Shown here: positions 1 to 6,925 of the stretch, piece by piece
Layout of the letters: each line of letters opens with the position of its first letter
Position numbering within the stretch: the stretch's first letter is position 1
Source: Kiritimatiellia bacterium
GTDB taxonomy: Bacteria > Verrucomicrobiota > Kiritimatiellia > RFP12 > DVOR01
Assembly: GCA_900771325.1 (NCBI GenBank)
Contig: CAAGNN010000148.1
Span: forward strand, 1-11,341
DNA: 11,341 nucleotides
Direction: 5' to 3'
Position numbers and translations under genes: made by a program
Notes under the pieces: generated by a model
Told to the model about the DNA's origin: nothing
The model's database searches: none
The model's input: only the letters and a program-made list of their open reading frames with translations

Positions 1-3000
1 AGATTTGTCTTTGACATTCCACTTGGTACAGCGGCGGCAACCAATGTTGCTGGTGCTACACCCTCGAACGCCCCATCGCTGATGGAGGTCACGCTGGCGG
101 GAATCACCACCGAGGTCAGAGAACTGCAACCCGAGAACGCAGAGTTACCAATGGAGGTCACGCCATCGGGAATCTTCACCGAGGTCAGAGCACTGCAACC
201 CGCGAACGCATTGCCGCCGATGGAGGTCACACCCTCGGGAATCTTCACCGAGGTCAGAGAACTGCAACCAGCGAACGCCCCATCGCCAATGACGGTCACA
301 CCCTCGGGAATCACCACCGAGGTCAGCGAACTGCAACCCTGGAACGCAGAGTCGCCAATGGAGGTCACGCTGGCGGGAATCACCACCGAGGGCAGAGCAC
401 TGCAACCCGAGAACGCCCCTCCGCCGATGAAGGTCACACTAGCGGGAATCGTCACCGAGCGCAGAGCACTGCAACCCTGGAACACATAGCTACTGATGGA
501 GGTCACGCCCTCGGGAATCACAACCGAGGTCAGAGAACTGCAACCCGAGAACGCCCCCCAGCCGATGGAGGTCACACCCTCGGGAATCGTCACCGAGGTC
601 AGAGAAGTGCAATTCTGGAACGCCGAGGTGCCGATGGAGGTCACGCTGGCGGGAATCGTCACCGAAGTCAACGCGGAACATCCAGCAAAGGCCTCGGCCG
701 CAATCGACTCCGTCCCCTCCGGCACAATTATCGTTGTCAACTTCTCCGCCGACATCCCTGACCCATCCGGGAAACGGTTCGCTATCAACATCTCTGGTGC
801 CACGCCCGAGAACGCCCCTCCGCCGATGACGGTCACGCCCTCAGGAATCGTCACCGAGGTCAGAGAAGTGCAATTCTGGAACGCCGAGGTGCTGATGGAG
901 GTGACGCTGGCGGGAATCGTCACCGAGGTCAGAGAGCTACAACCCGCGAACGCAGATTCGCCGATGGCGGTCACGCTGGCGGGAATCGTCACAGAGGTCA
1001 GAGCACTGCAACCCTGGAACGCACAGCCGCTGATGGAGGTCACGCCATCGGGAATCACCACCGAGGTCAGCGAACTGCAACCCGAGAACGCCCCCCAGCC
1101 GATGGAGGTCACGCTCAAGGGAATAACATAATCTCCGGTTACTCCAGGTGCCGCAAGAAGCGTTGTGTATTCCGTATTAAACAGGCATCCATCTTGTGAG
1201 GCATACGAGGGATTCCTGGGATCTACGGTAATAATTAGAGAAGTGCAGTTAGAGAACGCTCCTCCGCCGATGGAGGTCACGCTGGCGGGAATTACCACCG
1301 AGGTCAAAGAACTGCAATTGTAGAACGCCCCGTCGCCAATAGAGGTCACGCCCTCGGGAATCGTCACCGAGGTCAGAGAACTGCAATTGTAGAACGCCCA
1401 GTCGCCAATAGAGGTCACGCTCTCGGGAATCGCCACAGTCGTCAATGCGCTACACCCCCTAAACGCAGAGGAACCAATCGCGGACACGCTCGCAGGAAGC
1501 GTCACCGAGGTCACCGCCGAGCACCCCGCAAAGGCCTCCGCCGCAATCGTCTCCGTTCCCTCCGGCACAATGACCGTCATCAACCGCTCCGCCGACATCC
1601 CCGATCCCGCCGGAAAACGACTCGCAATCAACACCTCCGGCACCACACCCGAAAACGCATTCTCCCCAATCGTCGTCACGCTATTGGGAAGCGTCACTGA
1701 GGTCAGCGAAGTGCACCCTGCGAACGCAGAACTCCCAATGGAAGTTACGCCATCAGGAATCGTCACCGAGGTCAGAGAACGGCAACCCGAGAACGCCCAG
1801 TCGCCGATAGTGGTCACACCCTCGGGAATCGTCACCGAGGTCAAAGAACTGCAATTGTAGAACGCCCAGTCGCCAATCGAGGTCACGCTCTCGGGAATCG
1901 CCACAGTCGTCAATGCGCTACACCCCCTAAACGCAGAGGAACCAATCGCGGACACGCTCGCAGGAAGCGTCACCGAGGTCACCGCCGAACACCCCGCAAA
2001 GGCCCCCGCCGCAATCGTCTCCGTCCCCGCCGGCACAACCACCGTCATCAACCGCTCCGCCGACATCCCCGACTCCGCCGGGAAACGACTCGCAATCAAC
2101 ACCGCCGGTGCCACGCCAGAAAACGCATTCTCCCCAATCGTCGTCACGCTATTGGGAATCGCCACCGAGGTCAGCGAGGTGCAGTTGGCAAAGGCTTCAT
2201 CGTCAATCGTCGTTACAGGCAAGCCTACGATTTCAGCAGGAATCACGAGTTGCCCATCCTCCGGCAGTTGCGCATAAGAGAGAACTGTCACCTTGGAGTT
2301 CGTAAGGACATAGTAGAGTCGCGAGGCTGAGTCGTAGGGGCAACTCTCCGCTTCAAGCGAATTCGCCCCAGTCCACATAACTGCGTCAACCCAGCCGCAA
2401 TCGCTTCCAGAAGAGACACTTCCGTCCTTTGTGTACCGCCAAGTAAAGGTAGCGGTGGCTTCGTCCGTCTTGGAATAGGTTATCGTCTGCCAATCCTGCG
2501 TGCCAAAGATACGCTGAATCCGAGTCCCATCGCGCAGGAAAGACAACCAATCGTAATTGTTCTCGGAGGAGACCTTCCATCGGAAGGTCAGTGTCCCCGG
2601 ACCGGTCAGCTTCAACGACATCGTCGAAGAGGCTGAGTGGCCAATACTTCCGCTTTGCCACACCTGCGTGCCACCCAGCGAGACTTCCCGCCAAGGAACA
2701 CTCCCCTGACTAAGCAAGAATTCTACATTTCCTTCCACAACTGAGCCACGCACGTAGGTGGCGACCCCAGAGGGAATCCAGCCGAGTTTCATTGCGCGGA
2801 CCTTAAGGGTGCCACATCCAGAAAGCAACAACGGGCCTAACACCGTTGGACTTTGTTCTGTCGGCTCACTGCCATCAACCGTGTAATGCAATGTTGCCCC
2901 TTCGGTTACAGTAGAGGCAAGGACCTTATCGTCTGTTCGCACAGTCAGAATCGGGGTGGCGACCTGTTGCGCCAAAGCACCCTGCACCGTCGCCGTCAGC

Positions 3001-6000
3001 GTCTCGATGACCTCCCCCTCCCTTAATGTCTCGTAGACCAACGAATAGTAGAGGGTCTCCTCCGGCACCCAGGCTTTCTCGCCTGCTTGCGTGTCGGTGT
3101 GCCACAACTCACCATTGATGGTCACACGTACTGTATCACCACCAGCCCAAGCCGGGTTATACGGAAGCGCCGACACCTCCGAGGCTCCAATCACGCGCGA
3201 AGCAACTGTAGCATCATAGGCAATTGCCTCCGCCTGCACTGACGAGACGACTTCCTCTGGAGTCTCCACCACCTCAACGGTAAAGCACAGAGCGCGCGAG
3301 ACAAGCGAGGGATAGTCACGCGCCACATCCCAGGTCAGCTGCTGCACGCCACTCGTTGGCACCGTAAGCCTCAACGCCTCTGCCGACGGCACATAGACCT
3401 CCTGAGACACCTGGTCAACCGCGCGAAGGCGGAATGTATAGTCCTGGGGATACTCCGTCAGAAGCCCCTCTTCCTCAAGCGTCACCGCAATATCCACCAC
3501 GCCATTCCACGGGAAGCGCTGCTTGGCAACGGCAGCGCGCAGGTGAATCTCGTCTCGCTTCTCCCACACGGCATAAAGCGTGACCACACCGTCCGCCTCA
3601 TCTGTCAGATTGCGAACCTCCGCGCCATCGCCATAGGCCACCTCTCCTGCCGCCCTTAGGGCCCATCCCTTAAAGAGATACTTCGCGCGCGTAAAGCAAG
3701 CGGGCCGCAAGGTGACCGTCTCCCCATAAGTCGCCGCCGTAGACTCCATCTCGCCCTCTCCGCCGTTGGCATTGTAGGCGATAGCGTAGCGGTTGGCCTC
3801 CCAAGCAGCGTAGAGGGTGACTGTCCCCTCGGCTTCGGCCGTGAGGTTCGTCACCTCTTCGCCCGGAGTGTAGACCGCCGAGCCGGCGGGCTCGGTCGCC
3901 CAGCCGGTGAAGGTGTAGCCCTCGCGAGTGAAGGTGTTTGCGGCCAGGGCGACCGTCTGGTCGTAGGTCGCCGGAGTGGACCCCATCTCACCCGCGCCGC
4001 CATTGGCGTTATAGGCGATAGCGTAGCGGTTGGCCTCCCAAGCGGCGTAGAGGGTGACCGACCCCTCGGCTTCGGCCGTGAGGTTGGTCACCTCCTCGCC
4101 CGGAGCGTAGACCGCCGCGCCGGCGGGCTCGGTCGCCCAGCCGGTGAAGGTGTAGCCCGCGCGAGTGAAGGTGTTTGCGGCCAGGGCGACCGCTTGGTCG
4201 TAGGTCGCCGGGGTGGACGTCATCTCGCCTTCGCCGCCATTGGCGTTGTAGCCGATGGCATAGCGGTTGGCCTCCCAGGCGGCAGAGACAACCTGGTCGC
4301 CCGACATCGAGGCTTCAATCACCGCAGGTGTCCACCCTAGGAAGGTGTAGCCAGGAAGCTCCGACGGAGGTAAAAAGGTATATTCAACGCCTTCCGCATA
4401 GCGCTCCGGATTACTATGGGTTGTCCCTCGAAGGTTGACGTAAGTGATTGCAGACGTTAACAATCGCATCGTCAACCCGCGCCAACTCCCCGCCTCGTCC
4501 ACCGCCGCGGTCCACGCAGTAGCATATTGTGCGCGATAGGTACCAACAGTCTCTCTATTAACGAGTTGATCACTTCCCTTCGGCACCCCGCCCTCAAATC
4601 GAATCTCAGACAACGAACTGCAATAGTAGAACGCATAGTCGCCGATGGTGGTCACGCCCTCGGGAATTGTCACCGAAGTCAGAGAACTGCAACCCTTGAA
4701 CGCCCCGTTGCCGATGGAGGTCACGCCCTCGGAAATCGTCACCGAGGTCAGAGAACTGCAACTGGAGAACGCAAACCGACCGATGGTGGTCACGCTCGAG
4801 GGAATAACATAATCGCCTTTTACGCTAGGGCCTGCAAGAAGCGTTGAGTAATCCTTATTAAACAAGCACCCATCTAACGACGCATACGATGCATTACCCG
4901 AACTCACGGTGATAACGAGAGAACTACAACCCTGGAACGTCCCGTCTCCGATGGAGGTCACACTTGAGGGAATCTCCACCGAGGTCAGAGAACGGCAATC
5001 CTCGAACGCAAAGTCACCGATGGTGGTCACGCCCTTGGAAATCGTTACCGAGGTTAGAGAACTGCAACCCTCGAACGCAGAGTCACCGATGGTGGTCACG
5101 CCCTTGGAAATCGTTACCGAGGTTAGAGAACTGCAACCCTCGAACGCAGAGTCGCCGATGGAGGTGACGCTTGAGGGAATCGTCACCGAGGTCAGAGAAC
5201 GGCAACCACGGAACGTAGAACTGCCGATGGCGGTCACGCTCGAGGGAATCGTCACCGAGGTCAGAGAACCGCAATCGAAGAACGCATAGTCGCCGATGGT
5301 GGTCACGCTGGCGGGAATCGTCACTGAGGTCAGAGACCTGCAATAGTAGAACGCCCGCTTTCCAATGGAGGTCACGCCCTCGGGAATCGTCACCGAAGTC
5401 AGTTTCTCTGTTGACATTCCACTTGGCACCCAAGCAGCCGTCAATGCCTTTGGTGCCACACCGGCGAACGCCTTGTCGCCAATGGAGGTCACGCTCAAGG
5501 GAATCGTCACCGAGGTCAGAGAACTGCAACCGTAGAACGCAGAGTCTCTGATGGAGGTCACGCCCTCGGGAATTGTCACCGAGGTCAGAGAACTACAACC
5601 GTAGAACGCATAGGAACCGATGGAGGTCACGTTCGTGGGAATCTCCACCGAGGTCAGAGAACTGCAATTGTAGAACGCATAGTCGCCGATGGTGGTCACG
5701 CCTGAAGGAATCGTCACCGAGGTCAGAGAACTGCAATAGTAGAACGCATAGTCGCCGATGGTGGTCACGCTCGAGGGAATCGTCACCGAGGTCAGAGAAC
5801 TGCAATTGTAGAACGCATAGTCGCCGATGGTGGTCACGCCTGAAGGAATCGTCACCGAGGTCAGAGAACTACACTTGTAGAACGCCCCATCGCCGATGGT
5901 GGTCACGCTCGAGGGAATTGTCACCGAAGTTAGAGAACTACAACCAGAGAACGCAGAGGAGCCGATGGAGGTCACGCCCTCGGGAATCGTCACCGAGGTC

Positions 6001-6671
6001 AGAGATCTGCAACCGTAGAACGCAGAAGAGCCAATGGAGATCACGCCCTTGGAAATCGTCACCGAGGTCAGAGAACTGCAATCACGGAACGCACCATCAT
6101 AAACAAACCGCACCGAAGAAGGAATAACAAACTCCCCTGCAAGTGACTCTGGCACATCAATCAAGACTCGCTTCTCTTGACTCTCGTATTGAATACCATT
6201 CTCATCCATCGGCAAAGAACTGCAACCAGAGAACGCATCGTCGCCAATGAAAGTCACGCTCGAGGGAATCGTCACCGAGGTCAGAGAACTGCAACCGTAG
6301 AACGCAGAGGAGCGGATGGAGGTCACGCCCTCGGGAATCGCCACCGAGGTCAGAGAACTGCAATAATAGAACGCAGAGCCGCCGATGGAGGTCACCCCCT
6401 CGGGAATCGTCACCGAGGTCAGAGAACTGCAACCCGAGAATGCAGCGTAGCCGATGGAGGTCACGCGGAAGCCGCCGAGGGTGGAGGGGATGGTGAGGGC
6501 ACCGGAGTAGGAGGAAGAGAAGTCTGTGATGGTGGCGTTGCCGTTGGAGAATTTGTAGGTGAAGTAGCCTTCGGTGAGGGCGGGGAGGGGGGCGGTGAGG
6601 AGAAGGGTAAAGAGGAGGAGGATGTGGCGGCGGAGAGCGGCCAGAGGGAAGCAGCGTGCGAGGCGGTTCAT
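1..6671 (-). CDS. Giant secreted BspA-like leucine-rich-repeat protein with InlB-type repeats (3' end outside window)
   Basis: The frame reads without a stop from ATG at 6671 to base 1 (2,223 codons plus two bases); I checked frame at repeat landmarks throughout. The start is set by AAAAGGAG six bases upstream and by a signal peptide: basic N-terminus, hydrophobic LLLFTLLL, probable cleavage after LPA at residue 31. Approximate layout: residues 65-698 LRR array A (about 24 units of 23 residues, F..C.SLTSVTIP.GVTSIG); 735-803 a degenerate InlB-like unit; 804-1037 three B-repeats (YNANGGEGEM, GYTFTGWATEPAG); 1040-1235 beta-rich, unassigned; 1236-1310 chitobiase-C-terminal-like (LHYTVDGSEPTE); 1313-1438 lectin-like or CBM-like module; 1484 onward LRR array B (at least 28 units). 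Known BspA-family proteins are surface adhesins binding host or microbial ligands; that role here is inference. The C-terminus is absent, so the anchoring or secretion signal is unknown. Family assignment is firm; function is not. Confidence 0.95.
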   Translation of the reverse strand, partial: MNRLARCFPLAALRRHILLLFTLLLTAPLPALTEGYFTYKFSNGNATITDFSSSYSGALTIPSTLGGFRVTSIGYAAFSGCSSLTSVTIPEGVTSIGGSAFYYCSSLTSVAIPEGVTSIRSSAFYGCSSLTSVTIPSSVTFIGDDAFSGCSSLPMDENGIQYESQEKRVLIDVPESLAGEFVIPSSVRFVYDGAFRDCSSLTSVTISKGVISIGSSAFYGCRSLTSVTIPEGVTSIGSSAFSGCSSLTSVTIPSSVTTIGDGAFYKCSSLTSVTIPSGVTTIGDYAFYNCSSLTSVTIPSSVTTIGDYAFYYCSSLTSVTIPSGVTTIGDYAFYNCSSLTSVEIPTNVTSIGSYAFYGCSSLTSVTIPEGVTSIRDSAFYGCSSLTSVTIPLSVTSIGDKAFAGVAPKALTAAWVPSGMSTEKLTSVTIPEGVTSIGKRAFYYCRSLTSVTIPASVTTIGDYAFFDCGSLTSVTIPSSVTAIGSSTFRGCRSLTSVTIPSSVTSIGDSAFEGCSSLTSVTISKGVTTIGDSAFEGCSSLTSVTISKGVTTIGDFAFEDCRSLTSVEIPSSVTSIGDGTFQGCSSLVITVSSGNASYASLDGCLFNKDYSTLLAGPSVKGDYVIPSSVTTIGRFAFSSCSSLTSVTISEGVTSIGNGAFKGCSSLTSVTIPEGVTTIGDYAFYYCSSLSEIRFEGGVPKGSDQLVNRETVGTYRAQYATAWTAAVDEAGSWRGLTMRLLTSAITYVNLRGTTHSNPERYAEGVEYTFLPPSELPGYTFLGWTPAVIEASMSGDQVVSAAWEANRYAIGYNANGGEGEMTSTPATYDQAVALAANTFTRAGYTFTGWATEPAGAAVYAPGEEVTNLTAEAEGSVTLYAAWEANRYAIAYNANGGAGEMGSTPATYDQTVALAANTFTREGYTFTGWATEPAGSAVYTPGEEVTNLTAEAEGTVTLYAAWEANRYAIAYNANGGEGEMESTAATYGETVTLRPACFTRAKYLFKGWALRAAGEVAYGDGAEVRNLTDEADGVVTLYAVWEKRDEIHLRAAVAKQRFPWNGVVDIAVTLEEEGLLTEYPQDYTFRLRAVDQVSQEVYVPSAEALRLTVPTSGVQQLTWDVARDYPSLVSRALCFTVEVVETPEEVVSSVQAEAIAYDATVASRVIGASEVSALPYNPAWAGGDTVRVTINGELWHTDTQAGEKAWVPEETLYYSLVYETLREGEVIETLTATVQGALAQQVATPILTVRTDDKVLASTVTEGATLHYTVDGSEPTEQSPTVLGPLLLSGCGTLKVRAMKLGWIPSGVATYVRGSVVEGNVEFLLSQGSVPWREVSLGGTQVWQSGSIGHSASSTMSLKLTGPGTLTFRWKVSSENNYDWLSFLRDGTRIQRIFGTQDWQTITYSKTDEATATFTWRYTKDGSVSSGSDCGWVDAVMWTGANSLEAESCPYDSASRLYYVLTNSKVTVLSYAQLPEDGQLVIPAEIVGLPVTTIDDEAFANCTSLTSVAIPNSVTTIGENAFSGVAPAVLIASRFPAESGMSAERLMTVVVPAGTETIAAGAFAGCSAVTSVTLPASVSAIGSSAFRGCSALTTVAIPESVTSIGDWAFYNCSSLTSVTIPEGVTTIGDWAFSGCRSLTSVTIPDGVTSIGSSAFAGCTSLTSVTLPNSVTTIGENAFSGVVPEVLIASRFPAGSGMSAERLMTVIVPEGTETIAAEAFAGCSAVTSVTLPASVSAIGSSAFRGCSALTTVAIPESVTSIGDWAFYNCSSLTSVTIPEGVTSIGDGAFYNCSSLTSVVIPASVTSIGGGAFSNCTSLIITVDPRNPSYASQDGCLFNTEYTTLLAAPGVTGDYVIPLSVTSIGWGAFSGCSSLTSVVIPDGVTSISGCAFQGCSALTSVTIPASVTAIGESAFAGCSSLTSVTIPASVTSISTSAFQNCTSLTSVTIPEGVTVIGGGAFSGVAPEMLIANRFPDGSGMSAEKLTTIIVPEGTESIAAEAFAGCSALTSVTIPASVTSIGTSAFQNCTSLTSVTIPEGVTSIGWGAFSGCSSLTSVVIPEGVTSISSYVFQGCSALRSVTIPASVTFIGGGAFSGCSALPSVVIPASVTSIGDSAFQGCSSLTSVVIPEGVTVIGDGAFAGCSSLTSVKIPEGVTSIGGNAFAGCSALTSVKIPDGVTSIGNSAFSGCSSLTSVVIPASVTSISDGAFEGVAPATLVAAAVPSGMSKTN
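1381..1690 (-). repeat. Segmental duplication in array B, copy 1 (partner 1849-2158)
   Basis: These 310 bases align without gaps to 1849-2158 at an offset of 468 bases (156 codons). I count about 15 mismatches, roughly 95 percent identity. Weaker similarity extends to 1321. The copied block contains one GVAP-type interruption and parts of the adjoining LRR units, so it is a multi-unit block duplication rather than single-unit slippage. Confidence 0.85.
1849..2158 (-). repeat. Segmental duplication in array B, copy 2 (partner 1381-1690)
   Basis: This is the second member of the 468-bp-offset duplication. Similarity stops sharply after about 2158, where this copy meets the array B boundary next to the non-LRR centre. 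The frame is conserved in both copies. Confidence 0.85.
3564..4262 (-). repeat. Three InlB-type B-repeats coded by 237-bp DNA repeats
   Basis: The repeats begin at Tyr codons 4262, 4025 and 3788, exactly 237 bases (79 codons) apart, and end with LYAVWEK near 3560. Each carries YNANGG, a TFTRAGYTFTGW-like centre and VTLYAAWEANRY. The first two are nearly identical; the third has diverged (KYLFKGWALRAAG). A degenerate fourth unit precedes them (GYTFLGWTPAVIEA, about 4265-4470). In Listeria InlB and Bacteroides surface proteins such repeats are extracellular beta-grasp stalk or binding elements. Confidence 0.88.
4577..6479 (-). repeat. LRR array A: about 24 tandem 69-bp units coding 23-residue BspA-type repeats
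   Basis: The coding unit recurs every 69 bases (for example Cys codons at 6362 and 6293). It is broken by three longer units of different type: the ENGIQYESQEKRVL insert near 6100-6200, a GVAP insert at 5462, and a YASLDGCLFNKDYSTLLAG insert near 4820-4900. The last kind is familiar in BspA-like proteins. Copies are similar enough at DNA level to recombine; the most alike are at 5012-5149. Confidence 0.9.
5012..5149 (-). repeat. Perfect tandem duplication of one 69-bp LRR unit
   Basis: Bases 5012-5080 and 5081-5149 are identical by direct comparison, and the third copy diverges five bases in. Two adjacent repeats with no synonymous difference suggest recent unit duplication or gene conversion within array A. 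Confidence 0.9.
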
Positions 6672-6677
6672 TGCGGG

Positions 6678-6685
6678 CTCCTTTT
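6678..6685 (-). promoter_or_regulatory. Ribosome binding site of the LRR protein gene
   Basis: On the minus strand AAAAGGAG lies six bases before the ATG at 6671. It is a near-consensus Shine-Dalgarno sequence and decides the start, in agreement with the signal peptide that follows. Confidence 0.85.
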
Positions 6686-6722
6686 CGAGGGGTGACAAAG
6701 GACTAGTTGAAATAGCGTGAAT

Positions 6723-6752
6723 ATTCTACCCCCCTCCGTGACGCCAAGTCAA
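6723..6752 (-). promoter_or_regulatory. Sigma70-type promoter of the LRR protein gene
   Basis: Read on the minus strand: TTGACT (6752-6747), an 18-base spacer, then TAGAAT (6728-6723). Transcription would start near 6716, leaving a leader of about 45 bases before the ATG. Both hexamers match the housekeeping consensus at five of six positions. I see no operator-like dyad within it. Confidence 0.65.
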
Positions 6753-6782
6753 GGGCTTTTTTGCATTTGCGGCTTGAGCCGC

Positions 6783-6817
6783 GTGAACGGTGAACAGTGA
6801 GCGGTGAACGGTGAGGA
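6783..6817. repeat. Five imperfect 7-bp tandem repeats (GTGAACG type)
   Basis: Consecutive heptamers read GTGAACG, GTGAACA, GTGAGCG, GTGAACG and GTGAGGA. They lie outside any gene, just upstream of the LRR gene promoter. I see no coding or regulatory role. Confidence 0.75.
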
Positions 6818-6818
6818 T

Positions 6819-6874
6819 GGCCCTCCGGGCCGAGAGGTGCGCCGCCCGTTCTGAGGGGCCGCATCCTCGCGGCC
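6819..6874. repeat. Pair of short GC-rich palindromes
   Basis: GGCCC-TCC-GGGCC at 6819-6831 and GGCCGC-ATCCTC-GCGGCC at 6857-6874 are perfect inverted repeats of 5 and 6 bp. They have no T-tract on either side, so they are not intrinsic terminators. They resemble REP-like intergenic elements. Confidence 0.55.
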
Positions 6875-6885
6875 TATTATGTAAG

Positions 6886-6906
6886 GTATACGCGCGCGCA
6901 CGCGCG
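6886..6906. other. 21-bp strictly alternating purine-pyrimidine tract (Z-DNA type)
   Basis: From G6886 to G6906 the bases alternate purine and pyrimidine without exception, mostly as CG steps. Such tracts favour left-handed DNA under negative supercoiling, as expected between two divergent promoters. Confidence 0.6.
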
Positions 6907-6925
6907 AGGCCAATGTATCCCCCAC

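Larger units (their letters stand above)
1..2222 (-). repeat. LRR array B: at least 28 BspA-type units, continuing past the window edge
   Basis: This has the same 23-residue unit as array A, but is richer in GVAP-type interruptions (at 2117, 1649, 806 and 62) and has one YASQDGCLFNTEYTTLLAA insert near 1150-1220. It contains a segmental duplication with a 468-bp offset. The array is still running at base 1, in the middle of a GVAP module. Confidence 0.9.

Noticed and set aside
82..1860. Plus-strand open frames of repeated MEVTPSGI-type peptides (82-489, 496-1131, 1570-1860), and similar ones at 4909-5289, 5573-6127 and 6177-6695
   Set aside because: They are antisense shadows of the minus-strand LRR gene. 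The 69-bp unit is a multiple of three, so all frames inherit repetition and few stops. None has a ribosome binding site or a recognisable fold.
145..6432. Minus-strand frames with SDLGDDS repeats (145-405, 490-681, 5083-5529, 5593-5805, 6202-6432)
   Set aside because: These are out-of-frame readings of the same LRR codons. The in-frame reading gives standard BspA repeats with a signal peptide and a good ribosome binding site.
6769..6782. Hairpin GCGGC-TTGA-GCCGC as a terminator
   Set aside because: It is short and followed by no T-tract on either strand; it lies upstream of the LRR gene promoter, where no transcript is expected to end.
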